From an uncultured Roseburia sp. (lineage in GTDB: Bacteria > Bacillota > Clostridia > Lachnospirales > Lachnospiraceae): 64,000 nt of DNA. Under the pieces are notes generated by a model. That model had not been told where the DNA came from. It did not search any database and worked only from the letters and a program-made list of their open reading frames with translations. The stretch spans positions 178,692 through 242,691 of the forward strand of contig CAMUGE010000001.1 of NCBI GenBank assembly GCA_947088345.1, written 5' to 3'. Below are positions 50,853 to 59,732 of this stretch, piece after piece. Every line of letters begins with the position of its first letter. Positions within the stretch are counted from its first letter, which is position 1. A program made the translations under genes and the position numbers.

Positions 50853-51159
50853 AGTTTTAGCGATGCTTGGGCTTGCGGCAAAGGCAGGCAGAGTGGCAAG
50901 TGGAGAGTTCTCGACGGAGAAGGCGGTGAAAGAGAAAAAAGCATATCTTGTCATAGTGGCGGAGGATGCATCTTCCAACACAAAGAAGATGTTTGGCAAT
51001 ATGACGCAATTTCGCAAAGTGCCGTACTATTGCTACTCAAATAAAGAGGGGCTTGGACATTCCATCGGAAAGGATTACAGGGCGTCCCTGGCGGTGACGG
51101 ATGAACAGTTAGCCCGTTTAATTGAAGAGAAACTAAAACAGATCGAAACAACTGAATAA
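50839..51159 (+). CDS. L7Ae-family ribosomal protein (YlxQ)
   Basis: 106-residue protein of the L7Ae/L30e/S12e superfamily, whose members bind kink-turn RNA. Conserved parts are LGLAAKAGRVASGEFSTEKA, YLVIVAEDASSNTKKMFGNM and SNKEGLGHSIGKDYRASLAV. The start is TTG at 50839, inside the end of rnpM and just after ggagga. Position between rnpM and infB is the usual one for YlxQ. Confidence 0.92.
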   Translation: MKQDKVLAMLGLAAKAGRVASGEFSTEKAVKEKKAYLVIVAEDASSNTKKMFGNMTQFRKVPYYCYSNKEGLGHSIGKDYRASLAVTDEQLARLIEEKLKQIETTE

Positions 51160-51176
51160 TGGAGGAATGAAAATAT

Positions 51177-54100
51177 ATGGCAAAAATGAGAGTTCATGAA
51201 TTGGCAAAAGAGTTAGGGTTGGATAATAAAAAGATATTGGAGTTTTTAAAAGAGCATCATATTGAAGTGAAATCACACAGCAGCAATATAGAAGATGAAG
51301 CGCAGAATCTGGTGCGCAGAGAACTTGCCGGGGCGTCTTCAAAAAGTGTTCGGACGGAAAAAGAGACGGATCGTGCAAAACAGCCTGGCGTTACAGCGGA
51401 GCGTGATACAGTTTCTGCCGGTCAGGCGAAGCAACCGGTAAAGGAGTCTGCCGGCGGCAGTGAAAAAGAAAACCGGGCGCCGGAGCAGACGGCGGCAGCC
51501 GCCAGCGGTAAGACAAATCAGGCGGCACAAGGCGGCGCAAAGAGCGCCGTGTCAGGCAAAACGGATGAACGAAATACGCCTGGAAATGCTGATGCGGGAA
51601 ACGTTTTGGCAAAACAGCCGGCAAAAGACTCGTCCGCGTCATTGCCCGCAGGCCAGAAAGCGCAGCAGTCTGCACAAAAGCAGCCGGCAGCTGCGAAAGG
51701 CGGCGCTAAAGAAGCACAGAAGACAGATGCGGCTCGTCCGAAGAAAAAATCAAGTATAACAGCGGTCTATCATGCGCAATATAGTAGTAACAAGCAGGGC
51801 GGCAAAAAAACTGACCGCCAGCGTACAAATAACGCAGGAGGACGTCCTGCCGGTACAAATAACGGAGGCGGCCATATGCGCCGTCCGGGAAACAGTCAGG
51901 CGAAACAGCCTGCGGCTCGTCCGGCAAGGCCGATGAGCGATATTGATATGCGAAAAGCATTTGACCGTGCAATCAATCCGGAGGCGGCCGCAGCGGCAGA
52001 GGAGGCGGAGCGTCTAGCTGAGTTAAGGCGTATTGAGGAAGCAAAGAAACGTGAGGAAGAAAAACGGTTAAAAGCAGCGGAGGAGGCAAAAAAAGCGGAG
52101 GAAAAACCGGCTCCGAAAGTATATCAGAATATTTATGACCAGATGGGAGCGCCGCGTCCCGGCTCCGGAGAACAAAAGAGCGCCGGAGGCGGACGCCGCG
52201 GATCAGACGACGATCGCAGGAATGGATCGGACCGCAGGGGCGGAAACGGCGCACGAAAGAATACGGAACGCCGCGGACAGAACGCGGGCGGAAACGGACA
52301 GCCGCGCCAGTTTGGCGACGACCGCAGGAACAATCAGGATCGTTCGGGGCGGCAGGGGCAGAATCGCTTTGGCGCAAACAGGGACGCAAAAGCCGACGGA
52401 GGAAAGGCTTATCCAAACGGCAGACGCGGGCAGAACGGCGCTTCCGGAGAACGTGCAAACGGAAGAAACGGAGCGTTCCGCGGCAATCAGCAGGGCGGTT
52501 CAGGCAGGCTTGACCGTGAGATCGACCGTTTTAACAAGGAGACGGCAGGGGCAGCGTCGGAAGAACTGCGCAGCAAAGAATCCAGAGAGCGTGAAAAGGA
52601 CAGGAACCGCAGCAGCCGTCAGAAAAACGAATACGATGCACTTGGCAGCAAGAGGCAGGAGCGTTTTACAAATCTGGAAAAGAACGGCGGAAAGAAGAAA
52701 CCAACACCGCAGCAGAAACCGAAGCAGGAGGAGGAAGTGATTCATACGCTGATACTTCCGGAAAAACTGACGATTCGCGATTTGGCCGACAAAATGAAGA
52801 TTGCGCCTGCGGCGGTTGTAAAGAAGCTGTTTTTAAAAGGAACGATGGTCACGGTAAATCAGGAAGTGGATTATGCCACAGCGGAAGAGATTGCGCTTGA
52901 ATTTAACTGCATCTGTGAGCCGGAGGTAAAAGTGGATGTCATCGCAGAGCTTCTGAAAGAGGAAGAAGATCCGCAGGAGACACTTCAGATGCGTCCGCCG
53001 GTGGTCTGCGTAATGGGTCATGTAGATCACGGAAAAACATCGCTGCTTGACGCGATTCGCTCTACGCGCGTAACTGACAAAGAGGCAGGAGGAATTACAC
53101 AGCATATCGGCGCATCTGTCGTATCCATTAACAATCAAAATATCACATTTTTGGATACGCCAGGACACGAGGCATTTACTGCGATGCGTATGCGCGGGGC
53201 AAATTCCACGGATATTGCGATACTTGTAGTTGCGGCGGATGACGGCGTAATGCCGCAGACTGTGGAAGCGATCAATCACGCAAAGGCAGCCGGTGTTGAG
53301 ATAATTGTTGCAATCAATAAGATTGATAAGCCGAGTGCGAATATTGAACGTGTCAAACAGGAGCTGTCCGAATATGAACTGATTCCTGAGGATTGGGGCG
53401 GAAGTACCGTATTTTGCCCGGTTTCCGCGCATACAAAAGAGGGCATTGACAATCTGTTGGAAATGATTCTTCTGACAGCGGAGGTGCTGGAGTTAAAGGC
53501 GAATCCAAAACGAAATGCAAGAGGGCTCGTGATCGAGGCGCAGCTTGATAAAGGGCGCGGAGCCGTTGCAACCGTGCTGGTGCAGAAAGGTACATTAAAA
53601 GTCGGTCAGCCGATTGCCTGCGGCAGCTGTTACGGAAAAGTGCGCGCGATGATCGACGATCAGGGAAGACGTGTCAAAGAAGCGGGACCGTCGATGCCGG
53701 TTGAAATTTTAGGACTTTCCGCTGTGCCGGAAGCAGGAGAAACTTTTGTTTCGCCTGATACCGAGAAAGGCGCAAGAGCGTTCGCCGAGACTTATGTTTC
53801 CGAGAGCAAGAACCGCCTGATTGAGGATACAAAATCAAAAATGTCGCTTGACGATCTGTTCTCGCAGATTCAGTCCGGTAATGTCAAAGAGCTGGATATT
53901 ATTGTCAAGGCAGACGTGCAGGGGTCGGTCGAGGCTGTGCGGCAGAGCATCGTAAAACTCTCAAACGACGAAGTGGTCGTAAAAGTGATTCACGGAGGCG
54001 TAGGTGCGATCAACGAATCGGATGTAAGCCTTGCATCAGCATCAAATGCGATTATTATCGGATTTAATGTAAGGCCGGATACAACGGCCAAAGTAACGGC

Positions 54101-54491
54101 GGAAAAAGAAAATGTGGATATCCGCCTTTATAAAGTAATTTACAATGCGATTGAAGATGTCGAAGCGGCGATGAAAGGCATGTTAGATCCTGTCTTTGAA
54201 GAGAAAGTACTTGGCCATGCGGAAGTACGCCAGATTTTCAAATCTTCCGATGTCGGCAATATTGCCGGTTCCTACGTTTTGGACGGCGTTTTCCAGAGAG
54301 GATGCAAAATCAGGATTTCAAGAGAGGGTACGCAGATATTTGAGGGAAATCTTGCATCGTTAAAACGATTCAAGGATGATGTAAAAGAAGTAAGAGCAGG
54401 CTATGAGTGCGGCCTCGTATTCGAAGGTTTCAGCGATATCAAAGAATTTGATATTGTCGAAGCCTATACGATGGTGGAGGTGCCGCGCTAA
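51177..54491 (+). CDS. infB: Translation initiation factor IF-2
   Basis: GTPase that brings initiator tRNA to the 30S subunit. It is 1104 residues, against ~716 in B. subtilis. An IF2_N domain lies at 1-~52 ([20 protein letters not shown]). About 470 residues of low-complexity sequence follow: Ala/Gln/Lys-rich, then Gly/Arg/Asn-rich at ~330-460 ([20 protein letters not shown]). A second IF2_N is at ~520. The G domain has [18 protein letters not shown] and NKID. Domains II-IV end [16 protein letters not shown]. The catalytic core is normal and the size is all in the N-terminal region. Confidence 0.97.
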   Translation: MAKMRVHELAKELGLDNKKILEFLKEHHIEVKSHSSNIEDEAQNLVRRELAGASSKSVRTEKETDRAKQPGVTAERDTVSAGQAKQPVKESAGGSEKENRAPEQTAAAASGKTNQAAQGGAKSAVSGKTDERNTPGNADAGNVLAKQPAKDSSASLPAGQKAQQSAQKQPAAAKGGAKEAQKTDAARPKKKSSITAVYHAQYSSNKQGGKKTDRQRTNNAGGRPAGTNNGGGHMRRPGNSQAKQPAARPARPMSDIDMRKAFDRAINPEAAAAAEEAERLAELRRIEEAKKREEEKRLKAAEEAKKAEEKPAPKVYQNIYDQMGAPRPGSGEQKSAGGGRRGSDDDRRNGSDRRGGNGARKNTERRGQNAGGNGQPRQFGDDRRNNQDRSGRQGQNRFGANRDAKADGGKAYPNGRRGQNGASGERANGRNGAFRGNQQGGSGRLDREIDRFNKETAGAASEELRSKESREREKDRNRSSRQKNEYDALGSKRQERFTNLEKNGGKKKPTPQQKPKQEEEVIHTLILPEKLTIRDLADKMKIAPAAVVKKLFLKGTMVTVNQEVDYATAEEIALEFNCICEPEVKVDVIAELLKEEEDPQETLQMRPPVVCVMGHVDHGKTSLLDAIRSTRVTDKEAGGITQHIGASVVSINNQNITFLDTPGHEAFTAMRMRGANSTDIAILVVAADDGVMPQTVEAINHAKAAGVEIIVAINKIDKPSANIERVKQELSEYELIPEDWGGSTVFCPVSAHTKEGIDNLLEMILLTAEVLELKANPKRNARGLVIEAQLDKGRGAVATVLVQKGTLKVGQPIACGSCYGKVRAMIDDQGRRVKEAGPSMPVEILGLSAVPEAGETFVSPDTEKGARAFAETYVSESKNRLIEDTKSKMSLDDLFSQIQSGNVKELDIIVKADVQGSVEAVRQSIVKLSNDEVVVKVIHGGVGAINESDVSLASASNAIIIGFNVRPDTTAKVTAEKENVDIRLYKVIYNAIEDVEAAMKGMLDPVFEEKVLGHAEVRQIFKSSDVGNIAGSYVLDGVFQRGCKIRISREGTQIFEGNLASLKRFKDDVKEVRAGYECGLVFEGFSDIKEFDIVEAYTMVEVPR

Positions 54492-54510
54492 GCTTTTGGA
54501 AAGGTGATTC

Positions 54511-54873
54511 ATGAGAAAAAACAGTATAAAAAATACCCGTATCAACGGGGAAGTGCAGCGGAGGCTTTCGGAGATTATAAGAGCGGGAATCAAAGATCCG
54601 CGTATTGCGCCGATGACAAGCGTGGTGTCCGTGGAAGTTGCGCCGGACTTAAAGACCTGCAAGGCATATATCAGTGTCCTTGGGGATGAAGAGTCTCAAA
54701 AAAATACGCTGAAAGGCTTAAAGAGCGCGGAAGGGTATATACGCCGGGAGCTGGCGAGAACAGTGAATCTGCGCAACACACCTGAGATTACGTTTGTCAT
54801 GGACCAGTCGATTGAATACGGCGTAATGATGTCGAAAAAGATTGATGATGTAATAAAGGAGATCAAAGAGTAA
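54511..54873 (+). CDS. rbfA: Ribosome-binding factor A
   Basis: Small KH-fold protein of 120 residues acting late in 30S maturation. It contains RINGEVQRRLSEIIRAGIKD, the family motif VSVEVAPDLKTCKAYISVLG and the C-terminal ARTVNLRNTPEITFVMDQSI. It is located 19 bases after infB with an aaaggtg site, its normal position. Confidence 0.96.
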   Translation: MRKNSIKNTRINGEVQRRLSEIIRAGIKDPRIAPMTSVVSVEVAPDLKTCKAYISVLGDEESQKNTLKGLKSAEGYIRRELARTVNLRNTPEITFVMDQSIEYGVMMSKKIDDVIKEIKE

Positions 54874-54887
54874 GCATGGGAGTTAAT

Positions 54888-54912
54888 GCGAACTGTGTTC
54901 GCAATGCAGAAA
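54888..54912 (+). repeat. Repeated hairpin element, copy 2 (upstream of nrnA)
   Basis: This is the second copy of the 25-base element at 20741-20765, matching 23 of 25 bases. Here gcgaac (54888-54893) pairs perfectly with gttcgc (54897-54902) around tgt, followed by aatgcagaaa. It lies 10 bases before the nrnA start. Confidence 0.6.
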
Positions 54913-54922
54913 TGAGGATTTT

Positions 54923-55885
54923 ATGACAAATCTGGATGAGTTTTTAGCGGAGGCGAGCTCTGCGGCGATCGCAGGCCATATCCGGCCTGACGGGGACTGC
55001 GTCGGTTCCTGTCTGGCGGTCTACAACTATATCAGAACTTATTATCCGGATATTGAGGTAAGTCTTTATCTGGAACCGATTCCGAATATTTTTAAATTTA
55101 TGAAGTCTGCAGACCAGATTAAAAATGAATGTAGTAAAGAGCGGGCATACGATCTGTTTTTTGTACTTGACTGCGGCGACGCCGGAAGGCTTGGGGATGC
55201 GGTTAAATATTTTCATACGGCAAAAAAGACGGTCTGTATCGACCATCATATCAGCAATGTAAGTTTTGCCGATGAAAACTATATTTTTCCGCAGGCAAGC
55301 TCCACTTCTGAGCTGGTCTTTGAGCTGCTGCCCAAAGAGAGGATTACAAAGGAAATTGCGGAGTGCATCTATACAGGAATCGTTCATGACACCGGTGTGT
55401 TCCAGTATTCCTGTACATCCAGAAAGACGATGGAGGCGGCTTCCTGCCTGATGGAGCGGGGAATCAATTTTACAAAGATCATTGATGAGACATACTATGC
55501 AAAAACATTTGAACAGAACCGGATTTTGGGACTTGCCCTGTTAAAGGCAAAATTGTATGCGGACGGCCGTATTATCTCAAGTGTTATTACAAAAAGAGAG
55601 ATGGATGATTATCAGGTGCTGCCAAAACATCTTGACGGGATTGTCAATCAGCTGCGCATTACCAAAGGCGTGGAAGCCGCCGTCTTTCTATATGAGACGG
55701 AAAGAGCAGAGTATAAAGTCAGTATGCGTTCGGTTTCGTTTGTCGATGTTGCGCGGATTGCCGTCGCATTTGGCGGAGGGGGCCATGTGCGGGCAGCCGG
55801 ATATTCGGTGACGGGCGAGAGTGACGCGATTATAGAGCAGGCGGTCAGAGAGATTGAACAGCAGATTATGAAGCAGGCGCAGTAA
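54923..55885 (+). CDS. nrnA: Bifunctional oligoribonuclease/pAp phosphatase (DHH family)
   Basis: Degrades short RNA oligomers and 3',5'-phosphoadenosine. 320 residues. The DHH domain has AGHIRPDGDCVGSCLAVYNY, VLDCGDAGRLGD and CIDHHISN. The DHHA1 domain near the C-terminus has FGGGGHVRAAGYSV. It sits between rbfA and truB, as in many Firmicutes. Besides RNA turnover it may also clear pGpG produced by cyclic di-GMP breakdown; that link to the GGDEF proteins here is inference. Confidence 0.94.
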   Translation: MTNLDEFLAEASSAAIAGHIRPDGDCVGSCLAVYNYIRTYYPDIEVSLYLEPIPNIFKFMKSADQIKNECSKERAYDLFFVLDCGDAGRLGDAVKYFHTAKKTVCIDHHISNVSFADENYIFPQASSTSELVFELLPKERITKEIAECIYTGIVHDTGVFQYSCTSRKTMEAASCLMERGINFTKIIDETYYAKTFEQNRILGLALLKAKLYADGRIISSVITKREMDDYQVLPKHLDGIVNQLRITKGVEAAVFLYETERAEYKVSMRSVSFVDVARIAVAFGGGGHVRAAGYSVTGESDAIIEQAVREIEQQIMKQAQ

Positions 55886-55897
55886 GGAAGCAGACAG

Positions 55898-56830
55898 ATG
55901 ATCAATGGGATTCTCAATATATATAAAGAAAAGGGATATACCTCGTTTGATGTTGTTGCAAAATTACGGGGAATACTGAAAACAAAAAAAATTGGTCATA
56001 CAGGGACGCTCGATCCGGATGCGGAAGGGGTGCTGCCTGTATGTGTTGGAAAAGCCACAAAGGTATGCGCGCTTTTGACGGAAAAAGACAAGGAATATGA
56101 GGCGGTTATGCTGCTTGGCGTGACGACGGATACGCAGGATATTACAGGAACCGTTTTAGACAGAAAGAGCGTTTCTATGCCAAAAGAGACTGTTCTGGAA
56201 ACAATTATGGGATTTGTCGGGGAATCGATGCAGATTCCGCCCATGTATTCCGCATTAAAAGTGAACGGCAGAAAACTCTGTGATCTTGCGCGCGAGGGAA
56301 TTACGGTTGAGCGGAAACCAAGACGTATTACAATTGATTCGATACGAATCACAGAACTGGCGCTGCCGCGGGTGCGCATGGCTGTGCATTGCTCCAAAGG
56401 GACGTATATACGCACGCTCTGTCATGATATCGGGCAGAAGCTCATGTGCGGGGCCTGTATGGAATCGCTTGTGCGGACAAGAGTTTCTTCATTCGTCATA
56501 GAGGATGCGCTGCGGCTGTCAGAGATTGAGCGGCTGGTTGCCAGTGAGGCGAAAGAGATTCCGCCGGCAGACTGGAATGCAGGGATGTTTTCATTTATAG
56601 AGGCGGTTGATACCGTCTTTTTGGCGTATGAAAAAGCAGTTGTCGCTCCAGAATACGAAAAATTGCTGTACAATGGCAACCGTCTTTTTGAGTCATGTTT
56701 TGCAGGGATTAAAAAATCTTGCGGCAGAGGCGGCTTAATCCGCGTTTATGACACAAAAGGGGAGTTTGCCGGTATTTACCAGTATATACCGGAGTCAAAT
56801 GATTACAGGCCTTTAAAAATGTTTCTATAA
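55898..56830 (+). CDS. truB: tRNA pseudouridine(55) synthase
   Basis: Converts U55 of tRNAs to pseudouridine. 310 residues. The catalytic Asp lies in KIGHTGTLDPDAEGVLPVCV, and KGTYIRTLCHDIGQKL and MYSALKVNGRKLCDLAREG are family motifs. The C-terminal ~70 residues form a small extra domain ending in IYQYIPESNDYRPLKMFL. It is located 12 bases after nrnA and 15 before ribF. Confidence 0.96.
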   Translation: MINGILNIYKEKGYTSFDVVAKLRGILKTKKIGHTGTLDPDAEGVLPVCVGKATKVCALLTEKDKEYEAVMLLGVTTDTQDITGTVLDRKSVSMPKETVLETIMGFVGESMQIPPMYSALKVNGRKLCDLAREGITVERKPRRITIDSIRITELALPRVRMAVHCSKGTYIRTLCHDIGQKLMCGACMESLVRTRVSSFVIEDALRLSEIERLVASEAKEIPPADWNAGMFSFIEAVDTVFLAYEKAVVAPEYEKLLYNGNRLFESCFAGIKKSCGRGGLIRVYDTKGEFAGIYQYIPESNDYRPLKMFL

Positions 56831-56845
56831 TGGGATTACAACTAT

Positions 56846-57760
56846 ATGAAATATATTACAGATATTACAAATTTATACATAAAAGAAAAGACGGCCATCT
56901 CTCTGGGCAAGTTTGACGGATTTCACCGGGGCCACAATATGCTGATGGAGCAGTTGATGAAAAAAAAGGGGGAGGGGTATCAAGCTGTCATATTTACTTT
57001 TGATATTCCGCCCCGCCGCAGTGTTTCTCATGTGCAGGCCAAGGTATTAACAACAAATCAGGAAAAACGTCATTTATTTGAGCAGGCCGGCGCCGACTAT
57101 CTGATTGAGTGCCCGTTTACACCGGAAATTATGTGTATGGAGCCGCAGGATTTTATACGGATGCTGGTGGACAGGCTTTGCATTGGCTGCGTTGTAGTAG
57201 GCGAGGACTTTTATTTCGGGCACAACAGACGCGGAGATTATCGGTTGCTGCAGGAGTTTGGGCGGCGGTATCAATATGAAACAGTTGTCTTAAAAAAAAT
57301 AAAAGAAGAAGCGAGAGATATCAGCAGCACATTTGTGCGGGAAGAGATTGAAAAAGGAAATATCGGGATGGCAAATCGTCTGCTCGGATACCGTTATTTC
57401 CTGACAGGCTATGTCAGACATGGAAACAGGATCGGCAGGACAATCGGGATTCCAACGATCAATCAGATTCCGCCGGAAGAAAAACTGCTTCCTCCAAACG
57501 GCGTCTATGTGACAGAAGTGTGCATTGATGATAAAAAATATCGCGGAATCACAAACATTGGATGTAAACCAACGGTAGGTGAGAAAAATCCGATTGGCGT
57601 TGAGACGCACCTGCTGGATTTTGGCGCAGATGTCTATGACCGGGAAGTGACTGTGGAATTTTTAAAGCGGGTGCGCCCCGAACAGAAATTTGATTCGATT
57701 GAGGCGCTGAGACGGCAGATGCTCTCCGATATCAATTATGGACGCGCTTATTCTAGTTAA
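56846..57760 (+). CDS. ribF: Bifunctional riboflavin kinase/FAD synthetase
   Basis: Phosphorylates riboflavin to FMN and adenylates FMN to FAD. 304 residues. The N-terminal nucleotidyltransferase domain has the HxGH-type site GKFDGFHRGHNMLMEQL and VVVGEDFYFGHNRRGD. The C-terminal kinase domain (~185-304) has GNRIGRTIGIPTINQ and ITNIGCKPTVGE. The ribosome site before ATG 56846 is weak, so it may be coupled to truB. No FMN riboswitch is present, as expected inside this operon. Confidence 0.96.
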   Translation: MKYITDITNLYIKEKTAISLGKFDGFHRGHNMLMEQLMKKKGEGYQAVIFTFDIPPRRSVSHVQAKVLTTNQEKRHLFEQAGADYLIECPFTPEIMCMEPQDFIRMLVDRLCIGCVVVGEDFYFGHNRRGDYRLLQEFGRRYQYETVVLKKIKEEARDISSTFVREEIEKGNIGMANRLLGYRYFLTGYVRHGNRIGRTIGIPTINQIPPEEKLLPPNGVYVTEVCIDDKKYRGITNIGCKPTVGEKNPIGVETHLLDFGADVYDREVTVEFLKRVRPEQKFDSIEALRRQMLSDINYGRAYSS

Positions 57761-57881
57761 ATTCTTCTTAAAATGGCGTATTTCAGTGGAAAACTACTGT
57801 AAAATAGTGGTAACAGAGTAAATAATGCATTTTTCTGTCCGTAAAAGCAATGATATATTACACAAATATTACAAAATTGTG

Positions 57882-57910
57882 TTGACAATGTAAAATGTGA
57901 CTGGTATACT
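57882..57910 (+). promoter_or_regulatory. Sigma-A promoter of the NlpC/P60 gene
   Basis: A consensus TTGACA (57882-57887), a 17-base spacer and TATACT (57905-57910), about 50 bases before the start codon at 57967. Confidence 0.82.
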
Positions 57911-57966
57911 ACCTGTGGATAGAAGTAGTGATAGAAACAGATTACAGAGAAAGGCATGGTTTTTTT

Positions 57967-59088
57967 ATGAGACTGAAATTGATGAAAGCAGCAGGCGTAT
58001 TACTTTCCGGTGTACTTATATTTTCCGCAGCAGACATAAACGGGACAGGCTCTGCTATTGTAAACGCAGCGCCAAACGACATTGTGGCCGGAGTTTCCGC
58101 AGACCTGATTTCTAATATGGTTCCGTCAGAAGATTCAATTGCGGTAGCCGGAGTTACCGGTGAAGTTTCCGGGTATCTTGAGGCAGGCGACGCGCGCGTT
58201 GCGGATACGGGCGTCCAGATGACAGCTTCGGGGCAGGATACCATGACGGCATACGGATATACGAATTTGGGCGTTGCCAAAGTGGACGGCAATTTAAATG
58301 TCAGGGAGACAGCGGATATTGAGGGCGAGATTGTCGGAAAAATGCCAAACGAGGCGGGATGTGAAATCCTTTCTGTGGAGGGCGAGTGGACAAAAATTAA
58401 ATCGGGTGAAGTGGAAGGATATGTCAAATCCGAGTACTTATTGAGCGGGACAGACGCAGTTGAGATGGCGGAAACGGTTAAGCAGACGATCGCGACAGTT
58501 AATACGACGACGCTTTACGTCCGCGAACAGCCAAATACGGAATGTACCATTGTAACTATGATGCCGATGGGCGAGGAACTGGAAGTGATTGAGGAGATGG
58601 ACGGATGGGTTAAGATCAATGTCGACAGTGACGAGGGTTATGTCAGTTCCGATTACGTGGAGATTTCGACCGAGTTAAAAAAAGCGATGACAATGACGGA
58701 AGTGCGCTATGGACAGGGCGTGTCGGATGTGCGCGTATCTCTCGTGCAGTTTGCGACGCAGTTTGTCGGCAATCCTTATGTATGGGGCGGGACAAGCCTG
58801 ACCAGGGGAGCGGACTGCTCCGGATTTGTGCTGAGCGTATATGCAAATTACGGAATTTCACTGCCGCACTCATCAAGAGCACAGGCGGGCTGCGGCAGAA
58901 GCATTTCAGCTTCGGAAGCAAGGCCGGGCGACCTGTTCTTCTATGGCAACGGAAGAGGAATCAATCATGTTGCAATTTATATCGGTAACGGACAGGTTGT
59001 ACATGCAAGTTCTGAGAGGACCGGAATCAAAATTTCAGGCGCATATTACAGAACGCCGGTCAAAGTGGTACGTATCTTAAGCGATTAA
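57967..59088 (+). CDS. Secreted SH3-domain NlpC/P60 cell-wall hydrolase
   Basis: Exported peptidoglycan peptidase of 373 residues. A signal peptide (~1-36, MKAAGVLLSGVLIFSAADIN) precedes a low-complexity stretch. Two bacterial SH3 domains follow (VDGNLNVRETADIEGEIVGK; TTTLYVREQPNTECTIVTMM), then a C-terminal NlpC/P60 domain with catalytic Cys in RGADCSGFVLSVY and His in GINHVAIYIGNG. It has its own promoter and lies between ribF and rpsO, where it is not part of the ancestral cluster. The start is preceded by GAAAGGCATGGT (57949-57960), whose ATG opens a four-codon ORF ending across this start. Confidence 0.92.
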   Translation: MRLKLMKAAGVLLSGVLIFSAADINGTGSAIVNAAPNDIVAGVSADLISNMVPSEDSIAVAGVTGEVSGYLEAGDARVADTGVQMTASGQDTMTAYGYTNLGVAKVDGNLNVRETADIEGEIVGKMPNEAGCEILSVEGEWTKIKSGEVEGYVKSEYLLSGTDAVEMAETVKQTIATVNTTTLYVREQPNTECTIVTMMPMGEELEVIEEMDGWVKINVDSDEGYVSSDYVEISTELKKAMTMTEVRYGQGVSDVRVSLVQFATQFVGNPYVWGGTSLTRGADCSGFVLSVYANYGISLPHSSRAQAGCGRSISASEARPGDLFFYGNGRGINHVAIYIGNGQVVHASSERTGIKISGAYYRTPVKVVRILSD

Positions 59089-59125
59089 TGAGGCGCTTAA
59101 AAATAACAAAAAATGCAATTTTTCA

Positions 59126-59154
59126 TTTACAACTGGAAAAATGTGTGTTATCAT
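59126..59154 (+). promoter_or_regulatory. Sigma-A promoter of rpsO-pnp
   Basis: TTTACA (59126-59131), a 17-base spacer and TATCAT (59149-59154). It is followed by a structured leader of about 100 bases. Confidence 0.72.
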
Positions 59155-59161
59155 CTGCTAG

Positions 59162-59221
59162 TGTGAGTTTAGCCCGTATTCGGTAAATGGACACTCCGAC
59201 CTTTACGGAATATCACTCGCA
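59162..59221 (+). promoter_or_regulatory. Structured leader of rpsO, possible S15 autoregulatory site
   Basis: Three nested stems can be drawn by hand. tgtgag (59162-59167) pairs with ctcgca (59216-59221, one G-T). tattc (59177-59181) pairs with gaata (59208-59212). gtaaa-t-gg (59183-59190) pairs with cctttac (59200-59206) with one bulged T. rpsO leaders are S15-binding regulators in E. coli and Geobacillus, but I cannot match this one to a specific described class. Confidence 0.45.
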
Positions 59222-59263
59222 GCAGTAGGGGCGGTTTATAAATTAATAAGGAGGATCATAAAA

Positions 59264-59530
59264 ATGATCGCAAAGGAAAAGAAACAGGCTATTATCGAAC
59301 AATACGGAAGAACGGCAAACGATACCGGTTCGCCGGAAGTGCAGATTGCTATCTTAACGGCTCGTATTGAGGAACTGAATGCACATTTATCAGAGAACCC
59401 GCATGATTTTCATTCCAGAAGGGGGCTTCTGAAAATGGTAGGACAGAGAAGAGGACTGCTGGCATATTTAAAGAAATCGGATATCGAAAGATATCGTTCT
59501 TTGATTGAGCGCTTAGGTCTTAGAAAATAG
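59264..59530 (+). CDS. rpsO: 30S ribosomal protein S15
   Basis: 16S rRNA-binding protein of the platform. 88 residues, standard length: [40 protein letters not shown]-like [18 protein letters not shown], and LIERLGLRK at the end. It has a perfect aaggagg site. The rpsO-pnp pair is conserved even in E. coli. Confidence 0.97.
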   Translation: MIAKEKKQAIIEQYGRTANDTGSPEVQIAILTARIEELNAHLSENPHDFHSRRGLLKMVGQRRGLLAYLKKSDIERYRSLIERLGLRK

Positions 59531-59540
59531 GCTTGTAACG

Positions 59541-59570
59541 ATAGAGCGGAGTGGATACCCCGCTCTATTT
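59541..59570 (+). terminator. Attenuator-like hairpin between rpsO and pnp
   Basis: atagagcgg (59541-59549) pairs perfectly with ccgctctat (59560-59568), followed by a short TTT. It probably reduces rather than stops transcription into pnp. Confidence 0.65.
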
Positions 59571-59601
59571 TATGTATGCATACGGACGCGGAAAGGAAAA
59601 A

Positions 59602-59705
59602 GCAGCCGGGAGGGCTGCCAGCGACCGGCGCTTCGAGCAGGGAAGAAAAGGATTCCCTGCCCGATTACAGAGGGGCGTGAAAACAGTAATTTTCCATGTC
59701 CGGTC
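59602..59705 (+). promoter_or_regulatory. Structured leader of pnp
   Basis: It contains gcagcc-gggag-ggctgc (59602-59618) and gcagggaa / ttccctgc (59637-59644, 59653-59660). A longer-range stem, gaccgg (59623-59628) with ccggtc (59700-59705), encloses the second hairpin. E. coli pnp is autoregulated through a leader stem cleaved by RNase III. A comparable role here is possible but unproven. Confidence 0.4.
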
Positions 59706-59732
59706 AATTGTTTGTGATAAAGGAGAATAGAC

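Noticed and set aside
50045-50944. Long open frame on the minus strand under the NusA tail (299 codons)
   Set aside because: It mirrors the acidic GAA/GAC/TAT-rich repeat codons, giving an Ile/Phe/Cys-rich nonsense product. It overlaps nusA and rnpM and has no ribosome site.
52135-52740. 201-codon open frame on the plus strand inside infB
   Set aside because: A shadow of the Gly/Arg-rich low-complexity region. infB itself is continuous through it with conserved domains on both sides.
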